Shown here: positions 34,757-46,835 of the stretch, in pieces | How positions within the stretch are numbered: the stretch's first letter is position 1 | Layout of the letters: each line of letters begins with the position of its first letter | Source: Dipodascopsis uninucleata var. uninucleata | Lineage: Eukaryota; Ascomycota; Lipomycetes; Lipomycetales; Lipomycetaceae | Direction of reading: 5' to 3' | Assembly (NCBI GenBank): GCA_030568195.1 | Contig: JAJLTO010000004.1 | Location: forward strand, 62,001 to 126,000 | DNA length: 64,000 nt | Translations under genes and position numbers: made by a program | Notes under the pieces: model-generated | What the model saw: the letters and a program-made list of their open reading frames with translations, nothing else | What the model was told of the DNA's origin: nothing | Databases searched by the model: none

Positions 34757-35648
34757 GATAATTCTGACAGTTCTATTGACACAAGTAGCAGTAAACAGTC
34801 AACCTCCAATATGCACAACGACTGTTTCACTGCTTTATTTTGCCACTAGCAATCCAAACAGGTCTTTCTCCAGACTGTGGGTCTTACACAGCTATAGACC
34901 ACTCAGCGAACACCGAAAGGAGGTGGGGGTGGGGAGAGAGGGAAAGTCCTCTTTGTTATAGCACAGTCAACTAGCTGGAGGTATGGAACTCTTTTGCTGA
35001 TGTAGTAAGATTCCCGCCAAAATTTCTTACCAAAGAACTTGTCACGACCTTTTGTAAATTTGCCTTTTATTCAGCACCGTCGCCAACACCGCACTCAATA
35101 TTCGATCTGCAAGCGTACCAAGTACAAAGGAACGAGCTTTCGATAGATCTTATTTAGATATAAGATAGCATATATAAATAATGTCTAGTAGATATGCACT
35201 TCTGTAGCATCTATTTCTCTATAAACGCATTTTTCCGCCTTTTTTTTTGGGATTTCCTTGTTACACACATTTAGGCTTCTATTTTTGGATTTAAGTTTAG
35301 CATGCCAGATTTATATAACCCTTTTTGATAGTCGCATCTGTACGATTTTTACTGTAATTGGAAACTTTTGTTCACCTACTATTATCTAACATGTCCAACG
35401 TTTCATATATAACGGAAGCATATCAATTTCATTGTATACTCGCATATATGGTTAATAATAATGTTACTTTTTATTCTCCTAGTTTTCTAAACTGCTTCAA
35501 GAATCCAAGAATGCATGAAATATAAATAAATTTATTGTTACTAATAAATATAAAAGAATGGAGTTCATATTACGAGAACTCAGTTTACGAAACTCATATA
35601 CCTGAAAAGTGAAAAATAATTCACTGAGGCAGATAGCTAGCTTAAGAA
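34750..35648. other. SSP1 promoter and THI4 3' flank
   Basis: A G-rich tract (GGAGGTGGGGGTGGGG) lies at about 34918-34945, roughly 170-195 bases before the SSP1 start; on the SSP1 sense strand it reads as CCCCAC/CCCCC runs like fungal zinc-finger binding sites. The rest is AT-rich with no gene. Confidence 0.45.
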
Positions 35649-36617
<969 letters not shown>

Positions 36618-36628
36618 TCAATTGATAT

Positions 36629-36644
36629 CTATTAACTGTTAGTA
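36629..36644 (-). promoter_or_regulatory. Branch site and 3' splice site of THI4 leader intron
   Basis: TACTAAC lies at 36638-36644 (minus strand), followed by an AG at 36629-36630, 20 bases before the THI4 ATG. This is a strong 3' intron end just downstream of the riboswitch, as in fungal THI4/NMT1 leaders where TPP binding changes 5' splice-site choice. Donor candidates upstream include a GTAATT in the 3' side of the long P3 arm and a GTAATG further into P3; the sequence alone cannot pick one. Confidence 0.7.
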
Positions 36645-36691
36645 TTATTCAGCTTAGGACTCAAAATATAAGAGAAACCTAAGATAGAAAT

Positions 36692-36880
36692 GCATGTCCT
36701 TTCGCAGGTATTATCCTGATCAAGTTCGCGCCGTGTATTCTCAGAACGACCTCTTTAATTACCAAAAACTGCGCGCGTCTCTACTCAGATCTCTCCTTCC
36801 ATTTGAAAGAGTTGGATCTAAGAATCAACGTGTGCACAGCCATTACTTTGACAATCATCGAGACCGAACACCGGCCATGC
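36692..36880 (-). promoter_or_regulatory. TPP riboswitch of THI4 (THI box)
   Basis: On the minus strand the aptamer core is present: TTCTGAGAATACAC, then GAACTTGATCAGG, then ATAATACCTGCGAAAGGA, matching the TPP consensus (CUGAGA; CUGAUCnGGAUAAUACCnGCGAAAGGA). P1 pairs GCATG at 36880-36876 with CATGC near 36692-36696. P2 pairs GTGT with ACAC plus flanking CC/GG. P3 closes with CGGTCTC against GAGGTCG (all seven positions pair, two as G-U). P4/P5 is CAGG with CCTG. P3 is very long (over 100 nt), a known feature of fungal TPP riboswitches. It binds thiamine pyrophosphate and is expected to lower THI4 expression through splicing of the leader. Confidence 0.93.
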
Positions 36881-38554
36881 TCTTATGACTTGTTACATCT
36901 ACGAATAATTTGTTGACGACTGCTTCATGGACACTAGCATTGCCTATCCGCGGTATGACCCGTACTTGATAGGTAGAATTTCTATAATTAGTATTATTAA
37001 TGTCAGTAGCTGTAACAATTCTATACAACCATACAGCCAGCCGTATCTAAATTACCTTAATTATTTCGATATTATTTCCTTTGAAAATAGTACTGGTTTA
37101 GCAAGTAAGAATATTGAAATATTGGATTCCCGCTCGCTTAAATATGTTATTTGGTCTGGACAACTGTCGTCCACCAAGAAAAAAAAGTTTGTAAATATAT
37201 ATTGGCCAACAGCATGAAATATGGCGTGCTAACTCCTCGCTTATAGCATTAAATGCTGCTACCGTTGCGTCTACTATTATAGCAGCAGTAGAAATCTTGA
37301 TGAACTTAAGTGTGCACTTCCTAATTAGTGACATCTTGGCTCGCCATTAACTACTACCCGATAACTAGCATCGGCTATATGCAGTGCCCAGACCTGAAGG
37401 ACCTACCTTCTCTATTCAGCTATCATTAGAATTGTGATCTAGCATGTCCAGTCAGTAGACATTACAGATCGAGGCCATAAACAACAGATCATGGACACAT
37501 GGGTAAATCTGTATAGCCGATCTCTCCAGGGCTCGGATATTTGAGTTCTTTGTCTCGAAGTTATATTGCTAACTTGACTTCTTTTTCTGCTACTGAACAG
37601 TACATGAGCATCTCCAGACTCATTTTATCTAGTATCAGTTTTTACATTGTGCTGTTTGGTAGGTCTGATGGTTGATTTCGCTATGGTACAAGTGACTTAA
37701 GAATAGTGTCATTTTATCCGAGAGCTTTTACAGATTAGTGTATAGGTACGTTGATCTTACTAAACCTATTCCACGCTACTATGAGGTCAGCGCTATTACC
37801 ATTAAGCTCTTGCATACTTGCATCTTCTGCTTGGATGCATACATTTCATGCGAATAAGCAATCCCTCAATTCAAGAGATCTTCCAACGCTACGAGAAGCA
37901 ATGAGGCCGCGGCTATCTTACATGGTAAAGGGACTGCGCCGAAGATTTGGCTTGGAGGGGTAATCAATTTCAACGATCATTGCAACAGACTGTTACGCGA
38001 ATGTCGTACACACCATTGTTCTGTGCTGCACGGATATACAGACACCAGATAGACGGAAATGTCTTATGACGCTTCCATGTCAGCCTTTTCCTCGTGTCTG
38101 CAGTTATGCGGATGTAGAAGTGGTCATTGTAGTCATTACAGTGCAGGCTATATATGCTTCCTTGGAAGTCTCGCGCTGCTGTGCATGCATGCCATGAGCC
38201 GCACAAGACAACGAGATGCCATCTAGTTCGCGACAAATCGGATAATCCAAAACCTAATACTAGTGCGGTGATTGTTGAGCGACATTCATCCCACTTGCCC
38301 CATACACTCTAGTTTAAGTACAGACAGGGTAACAATGGAAACACGGAGTAAGCATTCTGAGCTGCAATTACCCTGCCCAGAGCTATATGGTACGAGGCCC
38401 TCGGAGTTGAAGGATACCGCGAGAACGTTTTGGACCTGTAAATTGAGGGCAGCCGATGGAGGCTTCAGGGAAGAAGAGTACTGTATCATCTGCATGCCAA
38501 TAGTTATAGTAAGACCACAATTTGGAAACCATAGTAAAAAGGAAATCGCAGATA
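36881..38554. other. Divergent promoters of THI4 and BET5
   Basis: About 1.7 kb between the THI4 aptamer and the BET5 start. The open frames at 36927, 37751, 37970, 38272 and 38286 have no domain and no supporting splice structure. No repeat or RNA gene was recognised. Confidence 0.45.
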
Positions 38555-39457
38555 ATGACGATATATAGTTTTTGGATCTTTGACCGACACTGTAAGTAGA
38601 ATGAATGTAATCAAATCGCGTACTCTTGCGAAGGGAAGTAATCAAGGAGACAAATGTAGCAGCTGCTAGAGGAGTAAGCGAAGGATGGTGACTGAGTAAT
38701 AAGTCATATTGTGAACTAGCATATTAGTTATTGGCGAATAACCATGTGCGGAATGCAGACGGTCTAATATGGAGTTGGATTGGTAGTTATTAGCTATTAC
38801 TGATGGCAAGATGAGTGATTGCTGATATACCAATGCACATATGGATTTAGGTGAATGCGTTTATCATAGAGACTTCAAAAGACCGTATCGACAGCTAAAA
38901 TCCAAATCAGATGCTGCTAGCGAGGTTTCAAGCATATCAGGAGCCGCAGAAGTCAGCAGTGAGAAAAGATCAAGTGCTGGAACACAGTCAGCGAGAGATC
39001 CATTAACCGTCGATGACGATGCTAAGCTCGTATTTGGAGTAGTGTTTTCGCTAAGGAATATGGTTACGAAACTGGTTGGCGAGTAAGTATTGAATTGTCT
39101 TTAAGCATCAGACTGATGCTAATGCTCATATAGAAAAGAGCAGTTTTTTGCGTTTCGAACTACGAAATATAAGCTACATTTTTACGAGACTCAAACCAAC
39201 CTACGGTTAGTAATGATAACGGATCTAAAAGTAGACGGACTGAGGCCAATTCTCGAGCAAATATATGCTGGTCTTTATGTTGAATATGTCGTGAAAAAGT
39301 AAGTTAATTTCCTGTAAATTATTGGCTTTCTCAAATCTAATGATTGCACTTTTCTAGTCCTCTGAGTCCAATATTCAGCAATGGTGTTGGAATAGACAAT
39401 GAACTTTTCTCTCTAGGTCTCGATCGATTTTTGAGACCTTTAGCGATATTTGAGTAG
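38555..39457 (+). CDS. BET5: TRAPP complex subunit Bet5 (TRAPPC1)
   Basis: Small core subunit of the TRAPP tethering complexes, which act as the exchange factor for Ypt1/Rab1 in ER-Golgi traffic. Four exons: 38555-38591, 38851-39082, 39134-39298 and 39358-39457, in phase, 177 residues (yeast 159). The start MTIYSFWIFDRHC sits in a 37-nt first exon; then CVYHRDF, a Ser/Ala-rich insert of about 45 residues (a longer loop than in yeast or human), LVFGVVFSLRNMV, FRTTKYKLHFYET, LRLVMITD, LRPILEQIYAGLYVEYVVKNPL and a final LGLDRFLRPL. These are the longin-like Bet5/sybindin blocks in the right order. The second intron is only 51 nt. Identification is secure. Confidence 0.93.
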
Positions 39458-40250
39458 CATTTTTTACTTAACATGTTAGAGGTAAACTATCGGACATTTT
39501 TATTCAGATCTAATGTAACCAAGTGCACCACATTTATAGGTGCTTATGTATAGAGGCGGTAGCTAGATCATGGCATGTTATTTCACTATGAATTTTTCTT
39601 TACGTGACGAATCTGTACTCTGCTTTTGGTCATAAACTGTGGTATTTTAGTCGGGCAACATCATTGAGAGACATGAACGAGTCGATGAAAGCACTAAAAA
39701 TTGGCTACAAAAACTGTCGATTAGTTATCCAAGCGTCAATATCCTGTATAGACCATGGTATAATGTATAGTGTTTTTTCAACTTGTACAAGTTTTTATGA
39801 ATTCAATGACTATCTGCCTATGTTTGTATAGCATGTATCTGTTGTTGCTGTCCGCTTATTGTCATTCTTACAAGCATTATTAATTGCTGCTATTATTATT
39901 ATGGTTAAGGTTATATGATATTTCTCTAATTGAACAGAAAACCAAAAGCTCATTCACACTAACTATAGTGTGAACATGTAAAATAGAATGATGGTAACGA
40001 TAATAGCAGAGAGAAACAGATAATAGAAAATAACTATGATATATCTCCTACTATATAGATTAGCTTTAAAAAGGGGATATCGTTCTCTCAAAACAGACAA
40101 TTGCTAGATCCACGCTCGTTGAATTTCACTTCCTTGTTCTTTTCTCCTGTAAATCGTTAAACACACAATAGTCCACGATCCCCATCTTACACAATCATTA
40201 TTATCAACCAAAAAAATCGATTACTTCGTACATCTACAATCAAACATAAC
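39458..40250. other. Convergent 3' flanks of BET5 and the G-gamma gene
   Basis: AT-rich spacer. The frame at 39604 shows no domain. It includes a run of short ATT repeats near 39890. No gene was called. Confidence 0.5.
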
Positions 40251-40660
40251 TTATAAAATAATACAGCATCCGCTTTCTGATGGAGGACTATATGGATCGT
40301 CATTCTTATCGATGGTACCCCATTGTGTTGGAACCATAAAATCCTTTGTATTCGTAGCATATTGAGCAATCCTAAGATTAGTGTAAATCAATGTCAGTTC
40401 TAAAGTTCGCTATTTGTTTGCCGACCATTAAGCAGTAACATGTCGTGGAGTATATCAACCCTCCCATCTAGAGACAGTCAGGAGCACGATAGCCAAATTA
40501 GAGAATGCACTTACGATTCGCATGCCTCTGACGTTCGCACTCGCGATCGATTTAGGTCCTCTTTTAGTCGGCCATTCAGATCATTTAATCGCTTCAGCTT
40601 AAGCTCGCCCATTGCCTGTTTTTTATCCCTAACGGCACCTGCACTGCCAGCGCTCACCAT
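40251..40660 (-). CDS. STE18: Heterotrimeric G-protein gamma subunit
   Basis: Partner of the G-beta subunit in pheromone or nutrient signalling at the plasma membrane. Two exons, 40660-40515 and 40371-40251 (GTAAGT to TAG, phase 2), 88 residues, the usual fungal G-gamma size; both exons are too short to stand out as long ORFs. The N-terminal half is a coiled coil (KKQAMGELKLKRLNDLNGRL, then KEDLNRSRVRTSEACESI) and the second half has the family block QYATNTKDFMVP, QWGTIDKNDDPYSPP. It ends in Cys-Cys-Ile-Ile-Leu: a CAAX box (CIIL) preceded by a second Cys that may be palmitoylated. The terminal Leu predicts geranylgeranyl rather than farnesyl, unlike yeast Ste18 (CCTLM). The same gene is called gpg1, git11 or gngA in other fungi. 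Identification is very likely. Confidence 0.9.
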
Positions 40661-41733
40661 TTTGGAGACTTGCTTAGCTGATTGCTCTCAGTTTTAAATG
40701 AGTATACTATGTCTGATGAATGATTTGTATGATCCCTGCCCACTCCTTTTCACTATTTTTCTTTGACAATGCGGAAATAGTGTAGAGTCGGAAAAGAACA
40801 GATCAACAAAAAAGTGGAATACGTTTTAGGTTTCTGATACAGGCCAGCCGTTGACGTCTCTTTTGTTTTCTCTCTTGTAATGTCAAAGAAGATATGACTG
40901 TGCTGTTTCACACACTTCACGAATTTCGAATCCCCTCGAAAAAATTATATCGTCCTCTTGTTTAGTTTTGCCCTAAGCTTTCGTTTGGCTGCTCACTTTT
41001 ATTGGAGAAATCCTCAATAGATGTATTAACGGATCCCGTTTGCTAGTTACGCGATTGCACTGTTATTGGTTCCGCTCTGTTGCTGCTTGTTATACCTAGT
41101 TGTGTTGTTCCGATTTCCGGATCTTTCAGCTGTACCGGGGCGTCTGATCTGTTTCGTCTCTCCTCACTTAGCGAATTAACGTTCAGCGGTGCTAAGACTA
41201 TACAAAAGTTTTACCAATACTACACCCCAAACCCCATTTAGATGCGGTAACTTGGGACGGCTATTGTGAATGGACGTACCTCGTAAGACTAGTAGTTGTC
41301 GGAACAGTTCACTTGCAAATGGATTTATTTTTTTCGTTAATATCTGGTATATCCGAGTTTTAAGAAGAAAAATACTCGAAAGAAGAGAGAAAAAGGGAAA
41401 AAGGGAAGGTGCAGAAAGGAAAATAACTACTGCCGCTTGTTTTTTACCCTTGACAAAAAGGAGACGATCATGGATTAAGTGCAAGCATGGTGAGAGTCGG
41501 TAGTGCGGCGCCGGTCATTTGTTCTTTTAGCCTTTCAGCGAATCTTGATTTTTCAACCATTTCCTTTATTCTTCCCTGTTTGGAGAAGTGCTTTTCGTCT
41601 ATCTTAGCAATTGTAAATCTTCTCCAGATAATGAAGTCTGACAGTCTTCTCTTATTCAATTAAGAATGATTGTATGCTATTAGGGTCTAACTATTTACGT
41701 GTTTCAACGTAAAATGATCAACTTATTAAAGTC

Positions 41734-41991
41734 ATGACGACTGCTAACACTACTTCTTCCACAGTAAGCAGGAGGAGTCAGTCGCCAGATACCGACCGGC
41801 CTAGGCTACAGAAGCATGCATCGATAATGCAGAAACCGATATATATGCGCGAATTCTCGCGTGACTTGCATCCTGTTGCGACTGCTGTCGGAGGCCCTGT
41901 ACCAGCATGTTGGGGCAGTATATGGCAATGGGTTTTGTACTGGAAATCAAGGACAAGGCTTGCAGTTCGTCCAGCTGGAAGCAGCTGTTAG
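41734..41991 (+). CDS. Possible small gene, unidentified
   Basis: An ATG-started frame of 85 codons: Ser/Thr/Arg-rich N-terminus, then IMQKPIYMREFSRDLHP and a Trp-rich stretch (CWGSIWQWVLYW). It could be the first exon of a gene whose last exon is at about 42393-42581, where a TTTCAG precedes a frame with a clear hydrophobic segment (VLPAIYITQWLGPL, then IIIWFAICRFW). I could not find a splice path linking them, nor a family for either. It may equally be chance. Confidence 0.2.
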   Translation: MTTANTTSSTVSRRSQSPDTDRPRLQKHASIMQKPIYMREFSRDLHPVATAVGGPVPACWGSIWQWVLYWKSRTRLAVRPAGSSC

Positions 41992-42090
41992 TGACAATGC
42001 TATGAACTATAAGAAATAAGGGCAGGGTTTATAGCAATTGCTATTAGTGTTCGCAGGTATGTCTGGGAGCTGATGTATATAGTTTAATCG

Positions 42091-42140
42091 TTATTGTTGC
42101 TATTATTGCTATTATTGCTATTGTTGTTATTGTTGTTGTG
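42091..42140. repeat. TTG/TTA trinucleotide microsatellite
   Basis: About 16 imperfect units of TTG, TTA and TTGCTA in a row, non-coding. Confidence 0.7.
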
Positions 42141-43516
42141 CTTCATAAAGTGGTTGTGAGTACATGAAGTTGGGATTCCTAGTTCTATGACTACTTACAG
42201 AATTGGCATTATATCAGTGTTATCGATTGCTAGTGGTGATATTGTTACTTTCAGGTATGCAGGTTTGTCAGGCTACCAGTGACCGCTATAGAAGCGATTA
42301 TAGTATTTCATATTTATATGGAATACTTTCCGATTGGAGCCGGTTGATATTAGAATGTCTTTGCTAGAATTATTGTTTATTTTGATTATACGTTGCTGGC
42401 TTTCAGAGGTAATTCAAGGTCTACGGTCATTATTGGGCGTGGCGTGCTTCCTGCTATTTATATTACCCAATGGCTAGGGCCTTTAATCATAATATGGTTC
42501 GCAATCTGCAGATTCTGGAATCGTCGGAAAGCTCATTATAGAAAGTATATAGATGAGGGCCTATCTTCTACGATTCCATAGCTGAAACAGATGTACTAAG
42601 TTTAGTACAATTCTCTTGTAAAAGTTGATCCAGGCTGAGCACTACTCAAATCAGAATAGATGGCTTCCAGCAGAAGCAAGTATCATATTTCTACAAGTTT
42701 TTAGTTTCAGTGGATCTAGGTAGCAAGACTACAAATATCAAATGTCGTTCGACTTCCGTCTTTCAACCGCTCTCTAATAGTATCATGAATCGAAATAATA
42801 CCAGTTGTTCAATATCATGATACTTGATTACTTCGAAAGCACTCACCTTCTAAATAAATAAAGGAACTTATTTCCAGCAATCCATTATCTCCTTCACAAC
42901 AATTCTTCTTGCCAGGAAAGCTATGGACTACATTCTGATAGCAAACTAGATAGATACGTATTGCATATTCCTATACCTGTATGTTACTTATTCCTTAAGT
43001 CACGTGAAATAATATATGGAAACAAGGCATAAGCTGGCAATTTCGTAAAGAATGCGAGGTGACATAAGTGAGATATCGTTATGTGCATTACTCCATCTCT
43101 TGAACACTGGAAAAACCACAGTAAAAAAAAGGGCACCAACGAAAAATCTGCAAAACTATTAAAAAAATTTCTTTTAGAAAGCGTACACACAGAACAGCGG
43201 CGCGCTTTTCTAACTCAACGTACACGAGCGACAGAACCGTGTTTTATTTTCGTTCGGCAATGTAAGTAGATTATTTCTTAATTTCTAGAGTGTAGTAACA
43301 GGATAAATGGAAGGAGCTTGCTGAAAACAGAGGAAAGAGAAGGGGACCACGAAATTGATGAAAATTAGTTGAATGTGCCTCGTTAGATGATAGAGTGGAA
43401 TTGCAAATATCTTGCAAATAATTTTTTTACTAACGTTAGAGCCTCTACTTGTATAATCTAGTGCTGAAGTTCATAGTTGAGGATACAAATCAGAAAAATA
43501 GTTATTATATTCGATC

Positions 43517-46242
43517 ATGGCTCCTCACGTCCGACCGGAGAATGTGTTAAAGGTACGCTCACCAATATCAAATTTTTCTGCGCCTGATTAGCTGGCATAG
43601 TACTTTCAGACCATGGTCGCATTATCCACCAACAAGATCTGGGAAATAAGATCTACTGAAGTTTGTTTTCGCATACCGATGGATAAGATCCTGACAAAAA
43701 TTATATGATTGATTGATCAAATTTACTATCACGACTACTTCGATCGCATTATGTCTGAATGAGATCTTACATGCTCACTTATCTTCAGTTAGTTGTGTGC
43801 AAGTAAAAATTTATAAGGATCGATGGAGTTTTGCAAACTATGGATGATGAATATCGGGTTTCAAGCAGTTATGTATTGTCCTGATGCTAACAATATCTCA
43901 AATCTAGCGCGCGGAAGAACTGTTGGCAGTCGACCAGTCTGGAGATGCACTCAACCTTCTGCATGAAATAATCACATCCAAGCGTACACGTAGCACCCCA
44001 ATATCGTCTCTGGAGCCTATTATGCTGAGATTTGTTGAGCTCTGTGTCCAGTTGCGTAAGGGAAAGCTTGCTAAAGAGGGCCTCTATACATACAAGAACG
44101 TTGCTCAGAACACGTCCGTTTCAAGCATTGAGGTTAGTGCTCTTTACTCGTAATTTCATACGCAATCATATAGTTTATTATATGGGAATCTTTTACATCT
44201 GACTATTTTATTTTCTTTAGACCGTTCTCAAGAGATTTATTGATCTTTCAAAAGACAAGGTTACTGATGCTCAAGCTCAGGCTGAACGTATCACACTTGA
44301 TGCGATCGAGGACCTTGAAGCCAGTGAGACTCCAGAATCTATTCTTCTCTCAACGGTCTCTACGGAACAGAATAAGGACCGAACAGATCGTGCTGTGGTT
44401 ACTCCTTGGCTCAAGTTCTTGTGGGAAGCCTACCGTACCGTTCTTGAGATCTTGCGCAATAATGCTCGTCTTGAGATTATGTACCAGAACGTTGCTACGC
44501 AGGCTTTCCAGTTTTGTTTAAAATATACGCGAAAAACGGAGTTCCGCCGTCTTTGTGAGCTTCTTCGAAACCATTTGCAGAGTGCTGCTAAGAACTCTTC
44601 CCAAATGCATGCTATCAATCTCAGTGACTTGGATACTCTGCAAAGGCATCTTGATACTCGCTTTGCTCAGCTTAATGCTGCTGTTGAGCTTGAGCTCTGG
44701 CAGGAAGCCTTCAGATCTGTTGAGGATATTCATACTTTGCTTACTATTTCGAAGCGTCCACCAAAGCCTTCTATGATGGCAAATTACTATGAGAAACTCA
44801 CGAAAATTTTCCTTGTCAGCGACAATTATCTTTTCCACGCTGCTGCTTCGACAAGATATTACAACCTCAGACTGCAGGCAAGGAACTTTTCTGAGACTGA
44901 AGTCACCAAAAGTGCTTCTCTTGTTCTCTTGTCTGCTTTGGCTATCCCTGTTATCAGTACCTCTCGTACGCGTTCTGGAATGTTTGATGTTGATGAGTTC
45001 AAGCACAGAAATTCTCGTTTGTCAGGTTTACTTGGTTTATCCAAGGCACCAACTCGTTCTGGCCTTCTTAATGATGCTCTTGCTAAGGGTGTCCTTAATC
45101 GAGTCTCACCTGAGATCAGAGATCTTTACAAAATTCTTGAGGTTGACTTCCATCCACTTAGCATCTGTAAGAAGATATCACCTATCATTACTGAGATTGC
45201 CAAGGATGCCGACCTTGCTAGATATATTCAGCCTCTTCATCAGGTTATTCTTACTCGTCTCTTCCAGCAACTATCTCAGGTTTATGATGCTGTTAAACTT
45301 GATTTTGTCATCAAGCTTGTCAGCTTTCCAGCTCCTTTCGAAGTTGACTCCAAGACTATTGAGAAATTTATTATGAATGGCTGCAAGAAGGGAGAACTCT
45401 TCATTCGTATTAATCATGCTGAAGATTCCATTACCTTTGAAAGTGATGTTTATTCTACGACAAAGGCAGCTGCTGAAGGTGTTATTCAGCTTCAGTCTAC
45501 TCCATCAGAGATTGTTCGAACTGAGCTTACACGACTTGGTAAGGCTTTGTTCGGTTCTCTCAATATTGTCGACTCTACTTATCTCCAAAATAAGCAGATC
45601 GTCAAGCAGGAATCTATCGAGCGTGCAATTAAAGGTGCGGAAGAAGAACATAATGCTGCATTAGAACGTAAGAACATTATTGAGGGACGCGCTAAGGAAG
45701 CAGAGAACATTCTACAAAAGCGGGAAGAGGATGAGACCAAGAAGCGTGCTCTCCGTCAACAACAGGAGCAACTCGCTGAGCAAAAGCGCCTGGCTGAAGA
45801 GATGCGTAAGCGCGAAATGGAGCGCTTGAAGCGTGAACAAGAGGCTATTCTAGAACAAGAAAAGAAGAAATTGGCGGATGAGATTATGGCGAAGGGTATC
45901 AAGCTTGATCCTGAGAGCCTAGAAAGTATGGATACCAGAAAACTTCGGGAAGTCCAGATTGAACAGACTGAGAAAAAGACACGTGATATGACTGAGAGAC
46001 TAAGGCTTACTGCTAAGCGTATAGATCATCTTGAACGTGCGTATAGAAAGGCCGAAATTCCTCTTCTAGAGGAAGATTACAAGAAGCAGTTGGAGACTGA
46101 TCGTAAGCTTCATGAAGAGCGTCGTCGTGCTCAGTTGGAGCAGGCTCGATCTATGTTTGAAGAGCGTATTTTGCTTAAGAAGAGAATGAGACGTATGTTC
46201 ACTGACTATGAAGAGTTTAAGAATAAGATATTGGAGGATTAA
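43517..46242 (+). CDS. TIF32: Translation initiation factor eIF3 subunit a
   Basis: Largest scaffold of eIF3, binding the 40S subunit and mRNA near the exit channel. Three exons: 43517-43552 (36 nt), 43908-44132 and 44221-46242, all phase 0, 760 residues. The first exon gives [12 protein letters not shown], then [44 protein letters not shown]-like [18 protein letters not shown] and [20 protein letters not shown]. The PCI domain lies at about 330-500, followed by a long charged coiled coil rich in Glu, Lys and Arg. It ends at NKILED, while yeast (964), fission yeast (932) and human (1382) proteins continue with a charged C-terminal tail; here that tail is nearly absent. A TGCTAAC branch site precedes exon 2. 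Identification is secure. Confidence 0.96.
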
Positions 46243-46835
46243 TGTTATAAATTACGATAGTCCGTAGTCCCTTTTTGTTGTGGGTGTATCTCTTTTATCT
46301 TTTAATGTGTTCTTTCCTCTTGGGAGACCTGAAACTGGACCATACGTGCGTGTTATGTCCTTCTTCTTATCTTTTTGTTTTTTCACATCCTTTCATTCCT
46401 TGTTTTAATGCGATCCATGTTAAGACTTGTTCTTTATTTTACGCGAAGCTCACCGTGTGTCTGTTTTGTTTTTCATTGTTTATGGAAGACTCTTTTCATT
46501 TCCTATGTGTTGTTTTACATACAAAAGAATTTGTTTACTATTTTGTGTTATATTTCAATCAAAGATATTAGTCAATGCATAGAATATGGTTGTCATTATT
46601 ATTGACGAGATCAAAATAAATTCCTTGGTCTCCCTATGTTCTCGTCGCTTAAAGCAATGTTTATAATGATTGTAATGTCTGTCATGTTCGTAGTAATTTA
46701 AGGTGAGAAATTGCCAATATTAGTAAATCCCAATAAGTTAGCTCAGATAACTTACTGTAACTCCGCTATTGCAATCACTCTACTTGTTTCTACTACATTA
46801 CTTGTTCTAGATCTGTGCCTAAATATCGACACACG
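46243..46835. other. TIF32 3' flank and CSN1 promoter
   Basis: T-rich after the TIF32 stop, consistent with a 3' untranslated region. The open frame at 46275 is a by-product of this T-richness. No gene. Confidence 0.5.

Larger units (their letters stand above)
40661..43516. other. 2.9 kb stretch with at most one weak gene
   Basis: Upstream of the G-gamma gene and of TIF32. Holds a purine-rich tract near 41370-41420, the low-confidence frame at 41734, a TTG/TTA microsatellite at 42091-42140 and a frame with one membrane-like segment at 42393-42581. The frame at 41468-41659 (minus) was looked at and left out. Nothing else was recognised. Confidence 0.4.

Noticed and set aside
40924-40938. TTTCGAATCCCC resembling a tRNA B box
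   Set aside because: No A box, acceptor stem or cloverleaf could be built around it.
41468-41659. Minus-strand frame with EKSRFAERLKEQMTGAALP
   Set aside because: Looks slightly protein-like but is short, and no partner exon or family could be found.
44518-45006. 162-codon minus-strand frame inside TIF32
   Set aside because: Antisense shadow of a secure coding exon, no domain.
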